From NCBI GenBank assembly GCA_944470555.2, contig OX104130.1, positions 42,503,491 to 42,567,490 of the forward strand: a DNA stretch of 64,000 nucleotides. Direction: 5' to 3'. Of this stretch, positions 11,206-23,777 are shown piece by piece; the stretch's first letter is position 1, and each line of letters begins with the position of its first letter. The stretch comes from Heterobilharzia americana (Eukaryota > Platyhelminthes > Trematoda > Strigeidida > Schistosomatidae). The position numbers were made by a program, and so were the translations under genes. The notes under the pieces are model-generated. The model made no database searches. It saw only the letters and a program-made list of their open reading frames with translations, and was not told where the DNA came from.

Positions 11206-12333
11206 ACTGTGTGAGTATTATTATTATATTATTATTAGTCCCTTGGGTTCCTAATGGAACATAGGGCTTCACTAGCACGTCTCCATTTCATCCTGTTCTC
11301 TGAGATCTTTTGAACCTGGTTCCACGACAGCCCATAACCTCTCATTTCCTCCTCGCACGACCTCCTCCATGTCACCCTCGGACGTCCAACTCGTCGCTTC
11401 CCATGGAGATTCCACTCGAAGGCCTGACGCGTGATGTCCCCAGTCGGTCTTCTCAGTGTATGCCCAATCCATCTCAACTCCCTTCCAGTGCATATTTGTT
11501 CAGCGATAGGTTCTTGGTTAATTCGTTCCCAGAGCTCCTTGTTGCTTATTCTCATTGTTCTGGCGATCTGATCTTCAGTAACCAGCTAGCGTAAGCAGTT
11601 GTTGATGAATGTCTGTAGTTTATTGGAAGTGCCTTTCGTGACGCGCCAAGTCTCTGAACCAGGCAGATGCACTGACTTGACGTTGGTGTTGAAAATCCGC
11701 ATCTCATTCCACATGCTGAGTGCAGAAGATCTCCACACTGGTTTCAGGCTAATGAACGCCTGTCTTGCTTTTCCGATTCTGACTTTGACATCCTCGTCCG
11801 TCCCGCCTGTAGTTGAAACAGTGCTTCCTAGATAAGTGAAGGAGGTTACTTCCTTTAAGTTTCTCCCGTTGATGGTGATTGGAGTTTGTTGTTGGTGGTG
11901 GTGGTGGTGGTGCGGTATCTTCATCACCTCTGTCTTCTCTATATTCACTTGAAGTCCCGTCTTCGCTGCCCTGCCTCTTATGCCAACTTGTTAGTTTTTG
12001 CCTGTAGATCTTCAAGTTTATATGACATCAGGCACAAGTCATCAGCGAAATCCAAGTCTTCTAGGTTCTTCTCCGCAGTCCAGCGTATCCCCCTCTTCTC
12101 GCTCCCCACTGTTTGATGCACGATTCAGTCAGTCCACCACAATCAGGAATTTCATGGGGATAGTAGGCAACTTTATTTCTCTCCTGTCTTCACTTCAAAA
12201 GCATCACTGAGCTGGGCTGTCCATTGTGAATTACTTGGCATGTGGCATCTTCATATAGTTGTTGAATGAGGCTGATAAAGGTTTGCGGTACTCCGTAGTA
12301 ATGAAGCAGTTTTCAAATACTGTGTGAGTATTA
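11206..12333 (-). mobile_element. RTE-clade non-LTR retrotransposon, 5'-truncated, with target duplication
   Basis: The insert is 11221-12318, flanked by the 15-bp direct repeat ACTGTGTGAGTATTA at 11206-11220 and 12319-12333. It reads on the - strand: the 3' part of the reverse transcriptase with the catalytic FADDLCLMS, then a His/Gln run, TYLGSTVSTTGG, WRRSCEEE and the end of the ORF at 11235. A (TAA)-type tail at 11221-11236 ends the element, as in RTE. At least one frameshift (near 11990) and one stop (near 11583) break the frame. It lacks the endonuclease and the N-terminal reverse transcriptase, as expected from incomplete target-primed reverse transcription. It belongs to the group known in schistosomes as SR2/Perere-3-like; the exact family is not claimed. 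Confidence 0.9.
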
Positions 12334-13599
12334 ACCTACATAAATTGTTTGTAGTATCTAAACTAAAGGACTGTAAACTCTGACTCATAGTCATCAATGT
12401 CTTGCCTATCTAATGCACTTGACGAAATTAGCTGGGACACTGCTCAGGATACTAAGCAAATGCCAGCTGATACTTTTCAATCGTCAATATACATAACACA
12501 TTTCTATGTTCAGGAGTTTACAGACCTGTAAACAGAATGTTTTGAATAATTTTGAGCTCTGAGATGCAAGATGATCAAAATTCTCCCTAATCAGAAAAAC
12601 TTTTTTCTATGACATACCTATTTATCTAGTTAGTTTCCCCTGATTATTCCTTTTCGAAAAGTGCAAATAAAAGAAAAATCCCATTTTATAAAAGTTTCAA
12701 ACACATTTTCTTTAAAGATGGTCTAAAAGATATGAACCATAGACAGATAATTAGGGTCAGTAAAATCCACTGTATGAAATATTTTCCATCTTGTATTACT
12801 GGTTGAAATATCAGCAACCTTTAAGGAGCTGTATAATACAAAAATCACTTTCTTCAATAATTTACAGTATTAGACAATTTAGCGGTATTTCTGAGCTTTT
12901 ATTTTCTTTATTCAGTTGTTTCATAAGAAAGACTAATTACTTCTTAGTATTTCCGATTAGCTTGAATGAACTTTTAAGTGAAGAAAGAAATGGAAATTTT
13001 TTTAACATTTCAGAAACATGAGGTAATGACTCTACACAGAGCACAGCACTGCGTTTTGGCATGATGATTAAAGTATGTAAGTGTTATATAGATAGTAGAA
13101 GCGCATAAGCACTATTGTCACGAGTATTTGCCCAGTGATAAAAAAATATATATTGGTCTAGGAAAGGATATTTTCTTACTGCTAAATGCACATACTGTCA
13201 TAATAATTACTGCCCAGTTATATCGTTTTGCTGAGACGCAGCAAACACTTAAGCGTGTATATGATAGTATTTTCAAATCAACAGGCGACAAAATCCTATT
13301 AATTTGGTGTCGCACAGAACCATATTTGTCAAATGAAAACATCTAGGCCTCTGTTTTTTACTGACCACACCACAGTTAAATGGTAGTAACAATAAAACTA
13401 TGGGTTGCATAACGGTTCTAGTATGATTTATAAGTTTTTCCAGACAGAAGCGCTGCATAAATGAACAAAGTGGTTAAGGGTTATATAGTTTTCAACAGTA
13501 GAAGTGCGTAAGCAATTTTTAAAATCTGAATTTGGCTAAGTGATATATAAATATGTAGGAAAACACTTTTCATACCTATTTCTTTAAGTTGGCAAGCTA

Positions 13600-13780
13600 C
13601 ATGAACTTGCATCTGTTGGAGAACCATTGAACTCCGTAAGCATTCGACAACTGTTTTGTCCGAGCAAGGAACTCCTCAGTAGTGCACAGTCATGGTGGCC
13701 CAGGGATCGAAGCCAGGATCTTCATATTTCACGTCGGACATGTTACCAATGAGCTGCTTGGTCAACGTCCAACGACCGAT
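13600..13780 (-). mobile_element. Hammerhead SINE copy, single core change in the ribozyme
   Basis: On the - strand it has an A-box-like CAGCTCATTGGTAAC, a B box GGCTTCGATCCC, then a hammerhead at 13640-13685: GCACTA, core CTGAGGA, stem II GTTC/GGAC, AAAA in place of GAAA, palindromic stem III CAGTTG, GTC, GAATGC. It is the same subfamily as the copy at 43745-43920. Confidence 0.68.
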
Positions 13781-13839
13781 ATATTCCTACTTCTGTCGAT
13801 TCGCGATGTAGTACAACAGGTAGAGCAAAAGGATTTGGA

Positions 13840-14060
13840 TGAAGGTGCAAATATTGGACTATGGCATTCGCTCCTCACCAAGTGACTGAGTGGCAACATG
13901 CTCAACAAGAAACCCAAAGTTACTGAGTTTGATTTCGGGTGGAACCATAGGTGCTCATTGTTTAGAAGTTCTTTGCCATCCAGTAATCTTAAGTTTTCAA
14001 CAGCTGTCCGGCTGGTGTCAGTCACAGATGAATATGAAACTGAAATCAATAAATCTTCAT
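13840..14060 (+). mobile_element. Possible tRNA-SINE copy, degenerate
   Basis: An A-box-like GACTGAGTGGCAACATG (13885-13901) and a B-box-like GAGTTTGATTTCGGG lie about 40 bases apart. A hammerhead-like stem III CAGCTGTC follows near 14000 without a recognisable core. It sits head to head with the - strand copy before it. Weak call. Confidence 0.35.
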
Positions 14061-16024
14061 GAATCTCCATGCTGACTCACTTTGCGAAGTTAAAGTAGTA
14101 GACTGGTTACACTTTCTCATGATTTCTGATGTTTTGCGTGTACTAACACTATTTTTTTGATTGCATTTCCTTTCAAATATCTGATTTAATGGTCAGTATG
14201 TAATGGGCATAGTTCTAGACCGCTTATTTTCGACGTACAAATAACCTGGATGAAAGCTAAGCATTATCAGGTGAAATGGATTTATGCTCTCAGTAGTTAC
14301 GTACAAGAAGATAGAAACACCACTTTATTTGAAAAATTGCATCCTCGGCTAAATAAACCCTTGTATTTGCTGATACGCGTACTTGTTACTTGGTTTTCAC
14401 CAGATTGTTTTCTAAAAAGTAATATCATCCCTAATACACAGAAGCTTTGAATTCTTTGTGGTTTCTGCGGGCTTCATCTATATGGTTTGGTGTTTCTCCT
14501 TGAAAAGAACGATCAATACAACCAAAGATACAATTCATCACGCTCAGCTGGTTAGACTGTTTTTTGCCGGGACCTGGATTACTGTTAGTCTTTTGCAGTT
14601 TAGCTTTGAATGTGGTGTTAATTAGTTTTTAAAATTTGGTGATCAATACCCAAATAGTGAAAGTTCGTGAACTGTAAAACTATTCTCCAGTAACTTTTAC
14701 TTGCTCAATTAACGATGGTGATAACGTCCGTATAGATAGTTGGGAACGTCACTGTTTACATGACAGTGGTTTTCTGTTTACTTCTGTATTATGGAAAATG
14801 TGAAACACTCTAATGCTAATTATACTATCATTGCCTTATTTATACTGATTTCTGACAAATAAACCTGAAGTGAATGCTTAACATCTAGTAGTGCAAAATC
14901 TTTCTAGTATAAGACCGACAGCCTACCTTCTAAAAACCCCACAAAAGACGCAATGGCATGCATACACTAGAATTCTCACTAGTCTTTGAGACCTTTCTTA
15001 TAAATCCTAGATTTATTGAGTGAGCAATAGAACTGCAGTTAAATCTTGAAAAGTTACCCCAATGATTTTAACGTAAAAATGCTATAAGCAACCCGAGTAA
15101 AAGATAAAATATCAATCCTTGATTGACAAATTTGCATCTTGAAGTATAACTGCTAGCAACAACTACGGGTGAATTGAACACCTGGCGCACTACTTTTCAC
15201 TGCTACACCTTTGATAAAGCTCAATACTGAATTGAAATCCTTTTAATTCTAACGAGCTTGGACTTCATAGGTCATGGTGTGTAAGTTTTTAAAGCCTATT
15301 CATGAAGTAACTCTACACATTTAGTCCATGCCTAATTCAATCAAACGGAAAATATCAGCCGATTTCCTAGCAGTTTAATTTGTGTTTCAGTTTTTAAAAC
15401 AATGAATACTCATTAGCAGCCAGTCAATAATCCGTTACTTAGCTCTTATCTAATTCATGTGCATCAATACAAAGAATATATCTATGAAAGCTATAAATAA
15501 AAAGAAAAGATTGATATATACTTAGAGAGAAATAAAGTCAAGTGACCATCTTTTTATGTAACTTTATGAGAGCCTTTGGCAAACGTTTTCATTAATGCAT
15601 ACTAAAATTATTTCTTGCACCCTAGTAATAAACCAATAGTCTTACATTTTACAGTGGACTTTTGATGATTTGTCATAAGGATAGATTTTGGCAAAGTTTA
15701 CATTTCGACTTAGAGATTCAAAAATTTCAGCTCCGAATTTATAACCAAATCAGCTTGAGAATGTGACTTAGACTTTACTTAGATAAACACAAACAGGCTT
15801 CTTAGTGTGAATTTCTTATTTGGCTGCAATTTGTAGCACAGTCTTAAAACGAATGCCAGCATATGTATTACAAATGGTGGGATTCCAGCAGTGTGAAGGA
15901 AATAAGACATTTATTTTTCATATTCTTGAAGCGATACCCATTACTCCTTTCATAAATCAGTAGTCCCTAGGAACACAGGATATTTCAAACGTCCTGATAG
16001 TTCACACACGGTTGTTATTCGACA

Positions 16025-16245
16025 CTGCGTACTGGTGAAGAATATCTGTAGCTCAGGTGGACGGTCATGGTTGTGGTTATATTGTGTTCTCTGAGCTGAG
16101 GTTTTTACTCATGCAGCTTTCATCGTCTTTCTAGACGATACAACATACTGAAGTTAGTGCTGAAGATGTCATCTAGAATGGCGATGAAAGCTCTACGAGT
16201 AAGCGTCTTAGATCAGAGAACGCAATACAACCGAGACAATAAGTA
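16025..16245. repeat. Inverted-repeat (foldback) element
   Basis: Arms at about 16066-16133 and 16180-16233 are reverse complements with some mismatches; they share GTTCTCTGA and GCTTTCATCG. The outer left part (TGTAGCTCAGGTGGA) and arm reappear inverted at 51095-51178, so this is a family and not a chance palindrome. Confidence 0.68.
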
Positions 16246-18994
16246 TTATTACCCTCCAACCTCTCATACACAACGCGATGTATAAAAATATTCTTATCTT
16301 AAAGCTTGGTTGAAGGTTTGACATAATTCAATCCTCAAACACTCATAAGAAGTAATTTATATCTACTAAAAAGGTTTTTGACTAAATTCACCTAGAAGTA
16401 ATACGCCTTATTCGTCTTATCAAGATTTGCATCCCATAAAATGTAGGGGGAAGCTTTCCTTTAAAAAAGAACATTTATGTTGACTGAAGAACCTCATGAC
16501 AATAAATCGCAAAATGTAGTACCTGGCCAAACAGAGTGAAATAATCGTTAATTTCAGTCCAGTGCCTATTATTCAACTTTGAAGTAGCAAGGATTTGTGC
16601 GTTATTTGCAAAGGTGTAAAAATTGGACAACATAGTTCAACGTTTTTCAATATAAGATTTGTTCGTTTTACATAGCAAACAGTGTTACAATATTACCTAA
16701 TAATTATTCTATTTTCTGGGTTTTAAATGAAAACAACTGATCTAATATGTATCCTATTCTACCTTCTCAAAAATATCATTTACACATCAGCTTACAACTA
16801 CTTTAGGATATGATTAACTTGAAATGATACAAAATATTTTCTCTGGGGATATCCTATAAACTATTGGGAACTTGATATGAAAGTGCTCTGATTGTTTTTT
16901 AACACGATTACTTGAATTGTTACAAAAGACTATTTGTAAAACTTTACCATATCTAATAACAATCAGCTAAAGAATGGATTGGTTTCTTAAGCTGGTTTCT
17001 CGAAAAATAACATGTAGTTGGAGAGTAATTCATTCAAACAAACTGTTGTTCTCTTTCTTTCTTACCTCTAAAAAACAGGAAAAAAATGTTAACGATATTA
17101 AATTTTATTGTTGTCAGCTGTTCTGGCGTCTGCGAAAAAGCTGAAAATTGTCTCATTGCAGTGTGGTGATAAAAAAATAGTGTAACTTGTATGATTATTA
17201 AATAAGATAAAGGACACATGGTTTTTCAATGAATAACTGCAATATAGAAAGACCAGCTTCACTAATAGTTAAACTGTTAGTCAAGAAACGAGAAACGAAT
17301 TATTTGTCATTTACTAAGAAATGGTTATGATTTGTTAGAGAGTGAAAAAAGCAAAGCTTCGCATTCGTTGAAGATAGGCAGAATGAAGAAAGTTAAATCA
17401 TACTTTGTTAAGGTCCCTATCCAACACCATTTGAATTTTTGAATTGAGTATACTTCACATGGTCAATCATGTTCAATGTCATTAGCAAGAGTGTGCAATT
17501 AAGTTGTAGCTTTTGCAAATAAATGACTTGACAACAGATATTCTGTAACCCTGCTTTCATTATCTTCAGAGCAGGTAGAAGTATAACTGATGCATCTACG
17601 AAGATTTAGGCAGTTTATAAATTATCAGCACACATAGTTAGAGTTTGTGATAAGTGAACAAACCATAAACAGAAGATTTCTACCCTTTTCTACCCTATTA
17701 GTAATTTGCAAATACTTCTGAATATGAAGTAACGTTTTGTGTTTATTTTCTAAAAGTAAAAACTAACGTAACTATTATTACCTTAGAAGAAAACCAATGT
17801 TTACCATAAACCTTTTAGTATGTCTACAAATACTGATAAGTTTTATTTGATAAAAGTAGCGAAAATGGGTTTAAATATCACTTACCATAATTTACTTACT
17901 AGATTTTTCAAGTATCTTGCAATGAGAAGCTTATAACAGCTTGATTGCGGTGTAACAGTTCACCCTATAACACGAAATAAAAATATCGTGATAAACTACC
18001 TGTTTAAAAAATTATGCTTCAATTTAGGAACTGATATAGTAGCTTGGATATACTGTGATGTTTTTATGAAGCCTAAATTTATTACGGTTATCTGGAATCT
18101 GACTTCTCATATTCAAAATATACTGCAAACTAGAATGACACCTCAATAATAACCAGACATCACTTTAAGTGCTTTGACCAGTTCCATTGATTTTATAGTA
18201 TTTATATGATTGTAAAAGTGAATGCAAAAGAAAAATTAAAAACTGCTACATGTATGGTGCAATTAGACAACGAAATTGCAAACACGGCCTAGATATCAAC
18301 TTAATGGTGCAAAATAACGGTACATAAAATAAAGGAGAAGCAAAATGTGATTAAGTTGTAGATAAATTTTAGGTAGAATCGTTGGTGCAATATTTGAATA
18401 AATAAAGAAAATGAAAAGATAATTTACTTATTAGGTGTTAACATTTTTCCCCAAAATGAACTCTGACAGTTGAACAAAAATGCCACGTGTGAGCGGTACA
18501 ATGAAATTTTTTGTGACTTTATAAAATTCGTCTAAGTAAGAAAACGGAGGTACTTCATATAGTTCGATTTAAAGTTTTAGTTATCTTACTGTATATTTAT
18601 TCAGTCTTTATTGATTCATCTTCAGTTTATCCACGTCTTTTGTGCAGCGATATATTATGAATAATTACAGACTAATTAGTGGTCTTTGTACAAGTTGGTC
18701 ATTCTGTAAAATGCTGAGGTAAAGAAAAAAACAACCAAGTTTGTGTGTGTTGGAAGTTGGAGAGACATACTAGTTTCTGTTTAGTTACCTTCGTATTGAG
18801 ATACAAATGAATGATTTGTTCACATTTCTCCGTGAAGAAATATTATCATCAGTCATGTATAAGTCAGACTAATTCAGTTTACCTCATGAAAAAATTGTCA
18901 AATGATTGTCTGCACCTTTTGTGACCAGTTAAAACGGAAGTGCATCTTTACTTCTGCATTGTTCTCCACGAAAAATTAAATATGGTTATTGCTA

Positions 18995-18997
<3 letters not shown>

Positions 18998-19039
<42 letters not shown>
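18998..19039. repeat. (TA)n tract
   Basis: About 42 bases of pure AT dinucleotide, directly followed by the dispersed repeat at 19041-19105. Confidence 0.97.
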
Positions 19040-19040
<1 letters not shown>

Positions 19041-19105
19041 CGACATCAGTTAAACAAATCTTATATGGAATTACATCCTACCACGGTGCCCAGGTTTTAC
19101 ACTTA
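19041..19105 (+). repeat. Dispersed repeat next to (TA)n
   Basis: It aligns by eye with 61484-61545, sharing ATATGGAATTA, CTACCAC, TGCCCA and TTTTACACT, and more weakly with 1115-1165. The three copies suggest a short, old dispersed repeat that is sometimes attached to TA runs. Confidence 0.5.
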
Positions 19106-19590
19106 TTCGATTTAATCATCTTTTAGCACCAAAAGGTGAGACAGTTAATATAGTTCAAGATTTATCATATTCAAAAAGGTTGACTATAAATGGTGAATAA
19201 ATTTATCCAGCTGATTTTACTAAAATGAATTTTAATGCTAGGTTTTGTATATTTGTTAATAATTGGCCAATAAACCTACTTGTAATGAACATCTCGGTAT
19301 TTTCGAGACTATGGTGACCGTTCATCTTGTTGAGAATATGAAAATGAAAACGGAATTTAAAAGTATAAATTATTGTTGGGGAAGAGAAAAGGTGTAAATT
19401 TTTTGAAGTCATGAATTGGCCTGGGGAACAATTAGATCATTATATGGGGAATGAAGCGAGATAAACTGAACGAACACAAAATAGTTCAGCATGATCTTTA
19501 AATTTATATTTTGAGCAGTATTCTATGGTCGGAATACAAAGAAACAAGCTGATGAATAATTTCTAAACATCCTCAAATTGTTTCTTTAAG

Positions 19591-19713
19591 GTTACTGGTA
19601 TCATGACACAAGGTCGAGGAGATGGTTCAGAGTGGATTACTTCATTCATGGTATCGTACAGTGATGACGCTATGCACTGGAAATTTGTCACAGATCAGTA
19701 TGCGAATCAAAAG
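19591..19713 (+). CDS. Exon 3: discoidin domain 1, middle, with RGD
   Basis: This is a 123-nt exon in phase 0 at both ends, with acceptor TTTCTTTAAG and donor GTAAGT at 19714. It codes for residues 122-162: VTGIMTQGRGDGSEW, then the strand ITSFMVSYS, then HWKFV. This is the standard middle of a discoidin domain, where families usually read V.G..TQGR......WV..Y...YS.....W. Residues 130-132 are RGD. Because QGR is itself part of the family consensus, the RGD may be partly accidental. It follows exon 2 across a 10.3-kb intron containing an RTE copy. Identification as part of the domain is firm. Confidence 0.93.
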
Positions 19714-19889
19714 GTAAGTTGTTTTAACTTCTTTTATTTTAAATTTCCACATAATTCCTCAATCTGTTTCAAAACAACAGCTTAGAAATAAAAAGATCTT
19801 TTGGAGTTTTTCTTGAAAGTCGCTGAGTCAGCTCCTTTTTCACCTCGTTATTACACCAGACGTATCAAAAGGGATGTGGCCGATAGTTG

Positions 19890-20175
19890 AATGTGACTTG
19901 AAAATAAAATTTGTGGCCACGTTTCAAAGAGATCAGTAGAATTCGATCATCAATTAGAACTAGAAAACATGAAGTTGGTTACACTCCAGCGATTAATCAG
20001 TGTACCTAATCTAGTCCTACAGGAGATCAGTCAAGACCCAAATAGCTCAGTGGCAACGTCTTAGACTGCATTACTGACTATCGCAGATTCAAATCTCAGG
20101 CAGGACATCAATTCATTAGAGGTTGTAGATACCTCTAGGTTCAGCGCTTCCCGTCAAATGTCTCGATCAAAAAAA
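19890..20175 (+). mobile_element. tRNA-derived SINE, hammerhead deleted
   Basis: An A-box TAGCTCAGTGGCAACG (20042-20057), a B-box-like AGATTCAAATCTC, then the shared GGACATCAATTCA. The stem II region is missing: the sequence goes from the stem I strand straight to CTCTAGGTTCAG. Its 5' flank (19945-20010) matches the 3' flank of the copy at 47970-48325, pointing to a tandem origin. Confidence 0.6.
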
Positions 20176-22672
20176 TATTTTACTTAACCGCATCATCCGA
20201 CTAATAGACAGAATTCAGGTTTCACGAAGGAAGCTCTTTATTTTTTACAAACCGAATTTTGACTTATTCACAGTACTCATCGTGATGAGATTTCAACCAC
20301 CTTAGAAAGTTTCAGTTGGTGGGTTCTGAGAGGTAATAGTTACCGAAACAAATCTGGGTCACTGCAGAAAGAAATGGCAGTGGAATCTTTATGAGGCAGT
20401 TTTTTAATGACAGATGCTACTAAACTTTCTATCATTTTCCATCACTCATTTAATGCTCAGATGTTTATTGAATGATAAGCTGAAAAACTTTGACGCAAAG
20501 GTAGTCTTTGAGTTGAAAAATACTGTCTTTATCAGCTGTCTGTGAATTTTCTAAATTACCATTTTTAATCATTTCAACGAGAAGTAATTAGGCGGTATAC
20601 ACCATATAGAAAGCTGCAAAGTCATATAAAAAAATATAATGACTAGTAAGAGAATGACTTTCATGCCACATAGAAAAATTAGATTTGTAATTTAGTTTGT
20701 TACTGGGTAATAAAAACTTTATAGACAGAAAATGTGTACATGACTTCTAAATAGTTGTAAGCATTATCAGTTGGCGCCATGTTTAGTTGCGATTAAAATG
20801 TTTTCTTAAGATGTATCTCATAATTATGCTTGATGTTACTGGTATGTTAGCCAGTTTTCAGGGAATTAGTATAATGAGTACAACTGAAATCCAATAGAGG
20901 AATAATTTTTATTGTTGTGATATCCATAATATCATCAATAAATAGTTATTTGTACTAGTTAGGGTGTGGAATGTTGAAAGATAGAATGGGAATTTATTTA
21001 CAAACAGAAGTGTGTTTTATTCGATTGTTTTGCTCTGCTGAAACAGTATGCTATTCAGAAGTAATCAATCATTTTCACACTTGAAATCATATGTGAATTC
21101 ATGCATCAATAACTCGCTGTAACTTTAGATTAGGAACAATAAACAAGAGCTGAGCAAAGCAGTAGACGGTGGTATCCAAAGACACTATTGGCTTTAGATA
21201 GATTACAGTGGTATATATTTATTCACCTTTGATCTGACTGAAAGTGATTTATATATGAATATTAACTGCTTACTTGAACTACACTTCCAACGTACCAATG
21301 GCGCATCACTGACTGTCATTTGACTTTCCTTAGTTCATTTTTACCGAATACTCTGATAGAGTAATGTATGTTACAAAATTATTTCCTCTGACTCGAAATA
21401 ATTTTGCTTGTTTTGTGCTTCAGTAATGAGGAATAGTCAGTTTAAATAGATTTACAAAGGCGGATAAGCAGAGTGAAGTGAAAACGGTGACAGTACCTAG
21501 TCCCCTATTAAACGTAAGTGCAGAAAAAGACGTAGTCAAATTTTCTTGCTCCAATAAGGTTTTCACATTTTATTTCTTAATTACGATAAGTATTTTAGAA
21601 ATTATTTTTGTTACGAATAATAATGCGTGTTGTCTCAAAATCAAGCAATTCCTAGTAGACAAGGTTAACGCATCATTTTTAGTTTCTTCATTCAGCCTTA
21701 ACTGCAGCAAAGTCTACTTTCTGTCTTCTAATGTTTCCATGAATGCCACATTATTTGAAAGGTTTCTTAGTGTTCATAACCAGAGGAAAATGATAAAGTC
21801 ATTTAGTAGAGATACAGTCCACTCGAGTACTAGCTTAAGTTACTACCCAGCAACGAAGTGATGTTCGAGGCTTCTGATGAAATCTTTATCCAATTACTAA
21901 TAATTTTTGCATACACTGTTCAAGAGTTTGAAATGTATAGAAACATGTAATAATTTCTACTACTTCTTAGTTTATCACATTCGGTTTAACCTTTAATTGT
22001 ATCTTTCCAGATAAAAATATTTGATCTTGACGGTAAAAAGTGACCTGTCATTGAAAGTTATCCTTAGCTTTATATTTCATTAATTGACATGAAATAAGTG
22101 TTTATTTTTAGAAGTTTTCCATCAAAGAATGACTGACATATGTCGGCTTATCGATATGGTAATATTCACGAGTCCTGTAACTATTTCAAGGTTTGAAACA
22201 TTCCGCTGCATCAGTTTTCTTGATAAACGATTGATTAACCAACAGTGTTTTGTTGTCTTGTACATCTATTTACCTTCGTCTTCAGATGTAAAGTAGATTC
22301 TGAATTTCTTTCACTTGAAAATACTAAGTTTTTCCTATTGAAATAAGAAGAAATACATCACGATTTCAATAAACGCTGGATGCAAACAATGGAATATCTC
22401 TATTCTGAACTCTTTGCAGAAGTAAATACATTTCTTTGGTCTCTGTCATACTGAATTAATCAGCTTAAGTTTGACAGATTCACGGTAAAAACTGGGCAAA
22501 TTTGTAATGAAGAACTGAATTGTGTTAATGGAAACTAATGCATGTTATCGTATATCACAGACTTCTGAAACGAAACTCAAAAGTAAAAGGGAGTCTAAGT
22601 TTTAGGCGTACTATAGTAATCGTGAATTAAATCAACAAGATAAAAAAACCAGGCATTTTTCAACCATATGAA

Positions 22673-23035
22673 ATGATAGGAGACAGCAAAACTTTATTAG
22701 CTGTTTTATGTCAGCAGATCAGGGTACAGAATGCAACAAGGATGTCTCAATACGTTGGAGCAATGAAACTCCCTTTGATAAAGTTGGAGAGTGCCAGCAA
22801 TCACAGTGCAGACAAATGTTCGATAGTCTCTACAAAGGTTACAAGCAAAAGAAACTTCCATGCGATGTTTTTCAAATACTATCACGATAAAACTGTGTTA
22901 ACTCAACATCTCTTATCACAGGTAGCTAAATGGGTGACTGTGGTTTATCAAGCCAGCCCAAACGAAGCAGCAACTAAGATCTGGAAACTACCACTTAATA
23001 AACTACGCCTACTGCATAAACCGTGGTTACTGTAA
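22673..23035 (+). other. Unassigned open stretch beside an inverted repeat
   Basis: A 120-codon open frame, with a second frame open at 22708-22890. The base composition is less AT-biased than its surroundings. I do not recognise the product in either frame. It ends 44 bases before the inverted repeat at 23079, so it may be a relic of a mobile element rather than a host exon. No splice or domain evidence ties it to the discoidin gene. Confidence 0.25.
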
Positions 23036-23078
23036 TGTAATAGTAACACGCGAGCGCTGTGGTAGATTCTATTTTCAC

Positions 23079-23280
23079 TTAAGTCTGTTTATTAGAAATG
23101 TCACAGTAAAACAGTTGCATTTAATGGATAACGTTTCGAACATTGATTATTGTCTATATTCACATCAGGCACCTCCACAGTATTGAGACAGAGACAGAAT
23201 ATGTACAATAAATAGTGTTCGAAAGGCTATCCAGTAAGTGAAATTGTTTCATTGTGCGACACTTCTAATAAACAGACTAA
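23079..23280. repeat. Inverted repeat, about 84-bp arms
   Basis: Arms 23079-23162 and 23197-23280 pair as reverse complements with scattered mismatches, around a spacer of about 34 bases. They share AGTCTGTTTATTAGAA and TTTCGAACA. It directly follows the open stretch 22673-23035. Confidence 0.72.
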
Positions 23281-23777
23281 AATGGTTACCATAACTCAGG
23301 AACCTGATGTGTTACTGTCTAGCTTTCGGAAGGTGGGTGGTAAGGTTAAGTACCTCTGAGCAGCATTTCGGAAGGAAGTGTTTCTTATTGTGAGTGAGAT
23401 GATTCAGGGGTAACTACTACCAACCATAACTATCGATAGTAAAAGTCCTACCAAGACATCAATAAACTTGTTTATTTTACAGAATATATATAAATGATAA
23501 GAAAAAACCGCAAAAACATTCTTAAATCCAATCTGTTTATTTATTGTGAGCTAAGATTATGAGGAGTTAAAACTAAACTAAATTTGTAAATTCCATTTCA
23601 ATAAAAGTAAGTATTTCTGGAGAAACCCACAATGTATAAGGTCATATTCCATGCCATTAATACAAATATTTTGCTGATACCTCATGGTTAAGTTGCGTCT
23701 TCTGACACGATTTCAAATGTCAGTAAATGTGGGATTTATACTGAATTACGAAATCAAAAAATATCTAAAACATATAG

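Larger units (their letters stand above)
9320..19590 (+). other. Intron 2
   Basis: About 10.3 kb. It holds an antisense RTE copy (11221-12318), a SINE pair (13600-14060), an inverted-repeat element (16025-16245) and a (TA)n tract (18998-19039). In 14100-16000 and 16300-18990 I see only AT-rich sequence without a supported gene. Confidence 0.8.

Noticed and set aside
11310..12210. Plus-strand open frames of up to 94 residues across the RTE copy at 11-12 kb
   Set aside because: They are shadows of the - strand reverse transcriptase frame.
21478..21861. 127-residue open frame on +
   Set aside because: It begins at a GTG, has no domain I know, and its composition is what AT-rich DNA gives; no splice link to the discoidin gene.
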